From Melioribacter roseus (lineage in GTDB: Bacteria > Bacteroidota > Ignavibacteria > Ignavibacteriales > Melioribacteraceae), in the NCBI GenBank assembly GCA_020722005.1, contig DYLP01000005.1, forward strand, positions 1 to 64,000: 64,000 nt of DNA, given 5' to 3'. Below the pieces are notes generated by a model. The model was not told the origin of the DNA and ran no database searches. It saw nothing but the letters and a program-made list of their open reading frames with translations. A program made the position numbers and the translations under genes. Positions 62,784 to 64,000 of the stretch are shown here, in pieces. How positions within the stretch are numbered: position 1 is the first letter of the stretch; each line of letters begins with the position of its first letter.

Positions 62784-63659
62784 ATGAGAATAACTGAAAA
62801 CATATTGACAAATAAATATCTTTATAATCAAGATAAGATTAACAACGAAAAAGTAAAGATTCAGAATCAGTTGATAACGAACAGTCGCATTGAAAAATTG
62901 AGCGACGATTTGTTTAGCTCGCTTGAAATTATCAATATCGATTCTCAAATAAAAAAAATAGAAACCTATCAAAAGAATATCGAGTATTCGAAAGAATTTG
63001 TAAAATCCACTATCAATTCGTTAGATAATATTGTAGGCGAGACACAAAAAATAATTAGCCAGGTTGTTAACATAGACAACGCTGTTAATGCTAATTTCAG
63101 TACAGTTGCTCAGTCTGTACGTGCCTCGTTAGAGGCGATTGTGCAAAATTTGAACGCAAAATATAACGATATGTATTTATTTGCCGGTACAAATTATTCG
63201 ACAGATCCATGGTCAATTGATGCTAATGGGAAGGTGGTTACAAATTCTGCAGATATGGGTGGCGAGGTCAAAGTGCAGCTCGCCAGTGGTATTAAAGACA
63301 GTATCAATGTCCCCGGCACCAAAATCGAAAGCAGCGATTTACTCTCTACGATTAACGACATCATAGACTCGCTCGATTCAGGCAACGTACCAAGTCAGAC
63401 GTTAAAAGAGAGATTGAATGCAGCATATAAAGAAATCCTTTCGATACAGTCGTTGACCGGTGAAAAATACAATAGATTGGAAGATATCTATACAATTCTT
63501 GATAACCAGAAACTTGATGACCAGGATATGCTTTCGAAAAGAAAAGAAATCGATCCTGCTGAATTGTCGATCAACCTGCAGTATCAAGATTATCTACTGC
63601 AATTGTCCTATAAATTAGCTTCATCCATTTTACCAAAATCAATTTTGGACTATTTGTAA
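62784..63659 (+). CDS. flgL: Flagellar hook-associated protein FlgL
   Basis: 291 residues. Flagellin-like N-terminus ('MRITENILTNKYLYNQDKINNEKVKIQNQLITNSRIEKLSDDLFSS') and C-terminus with 'DPAELSINLQYQDYLLQLSYKLASSILPKSILDYL' (helical). Second junction protein between hook and filament. 'MYLFAGTNYSTDPW' is the usual FlgL middle motif. It overlaps motA by 1 bp (TAATG). Confidence 0.92.
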   Translation: MRITENILTNKYLYNQDKINNEKVKIQNQLITNSRIEKLSDDLFSSLEIINIDSQIKKIETYQKNIEYSKEFVKSTINSLDNIVGETQKIISQVVNIDNAVNANFSTVAQSVRASLEAIVQNLNAKYNDMYLFAGTNYSTDPWSIDANGKVVTNSADMGGEVKVQLASGIKDSINVPGTKIESSDLLSTINDIIDSLDSGNVPSQTLKERLNAAYKEILSIQSLTGEKYNRLEDIYTILDNQKLDDQDMLSKRKEIDPAELSINLQYQDYLLQLSYKLASSILPKSILDYL

Positions 63660-64000
63660 TGCGGAAATCGGGAGCTTTTATTGGTTTAACATTAGGAGTT
63701 TTTTCAATATTCGGAGCTTTTGTAATCGAAGGTGGTTCGATAAAAGCTCTTTTTATCATTCCGTCACTCGTTATTGTCTTTGGCGGTACATTCGCTGCGG
63801 TTATTATTGGGTTCGGTCTGGATAATTTCAGCAAAATATTTCAATTAATCCGACTTGCATATTTCCCGCCCAAGTACGACATAAAAAAGATTGTGGATAT
63901 ATTCATTGAATTGTCGATTAAAGCCAGAAAGGAAGGACTTCTTGCCATTGAAAAAGATATTGTTAAATTTCCTTACAGCTTTCCCAGGAAAATGACAAAA
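63659..64000 (+). CDS. motA: Flagellar stator protein MotA, 5' part (cut by window end)
   Basis: The ORF runs open to the window edge and is absent from the ORF track. The first 114 residues begin 'MRKSGAFIGLTLGVFSIFGAFVIEGGSIKALFIIPSLVIVFGGTFAAVIIGF', two membrane helices with the MotA family pattern, followed by 'IKARKEGLLAIEKDI'. It is the proton or sodium channel stator subunit. motB presumably follows outside the window. The ATG overlaps the flgL stop. Confidence 0.9.
   Translation, partial: MRKSGAFIGLTLGVFSIFGAFVIEGGSIKALFIIPSLVIVFGGTFAAVIIGFGLDNFSKIFQLIRLAYFPPKYDIKKIVDIFIELSIKARKEGLLAIEKDIVKFPYSFPRKMTK

Noticed and set aside
1-64000. tRNA, rRNA, CRISPR arrays, integrase or transposase genes
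   Set aside because: Gaps are short and none shows cloverleaf, repeat-spacer or recombinase signals.

Overview
The window looks like chromosomal DNA from a motile, AT-rich, Gram-negative member of the Ignavibacteriota (Bacteroidota/Chlorobi side), plausibly Melioribacter- or Ignavibacterium-like. This rests on a secreted enzyme with a type IX secretion (Por) C-terminal domain, a two-component sensor with a Reg_prop double propeller, an IleS of the eukaryote-like class, a B12-dependent ribonucleotide reductase, and a complete flagellar basal body with L and P rings. The taxonomic call is inference from gene content; no 16S rRNA or other marker is present.

Layout. (1) 1-7.3 kb, accessory region: secreted polysaccharide deacetylase with a T9SS tail, MtaA/CmuA-like uroporphyrinogen-decarboxylase-fold methyltransferase, a decayed C-terminal remnant of an alpha-L-fucosidase (missed by the ORF track as a gene, with a frameshift and a stop), a Reg_prop/Y_Y_Y sensor histidine kinase, a secreted glutathione peroxidase and a TerB-like protein. 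(2) 7.5-19.5 kb, housekeeping: class II ribonucleotide reductase nrdJ with a clear terminator, then yggS-divIVA-punA-(membrane coiled-coil protein)-ileS-(TraR/DksA-type)-lspA-rluD. That order closely follows the Bacillus ylmE-divIVA-ileS-ylyA-lspA-ylyB neighbourhood. (3) 19.6-22.8 kb, minus strand: two PAS histidine kinases, one of them hybrid. (4) 23.1-30.1 kb: chemotaxis operon HEAT-cheR-cheY-like-cheY-cheZ-cheA-cheB-orf81, preceded by a good FliA/sigma-28-like promoter. (5) 30.2-64 kb: one long flagellar run, all on the plus strand: flgBC-orf77-fliEFGHIJ-motE-like-fliK-flgD-TIGR02530 gene-flgE, then fliLMNOPQR-flhBAFG, then orf76-fliA-HDOD-HDOD-degenerate histidine kinase-membrane protein-flgFGAHIJNKL-motA (motA cut by the window edge).

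How the genes work together: fliEFGHIJ, fliOPQR and flhBA build the MS ring, C ring and export gate. FlgBCFG, FlgHI and FlgJ make the rod and its passage through peptidoglycan and outer membrane. FlgDE, FliK and the TIGR02530 protein make the hook. FlgNKL prepare the hook-filament junction. FlhF and FlhG set number and position, and FliA switches to late genes. CheA/CheY/CheZ/CheB/CheR control the switch (FliM). Filament, cap, FliS, FlgM, MotB, CheW and receptors are not in the window.

Most interesting signals: three sigma-54-like -24/-12 elements with identical spacing at the three internal gaps before flgB, fliL and fliA; a nested palindrome ending just before the fliL start codon; two tandem GC-rich hairpins before flgE; a regulatory cassette of unknown role (two HDOD paralogues, a histidine-kinase-like protein lacking its ATP-lid motifs, and an unknown membrane protein) between fliA and flgF; a CheZ whose C-terminus mimics the FliM N-terminal CheY-binding peptide; FlgJ fused to an SLT-type transglycosylase; and four small or unrecognised genes embedded in the motility operons. 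No tRNA, rRNA, CRISPR array or intact insertion sequence was found.
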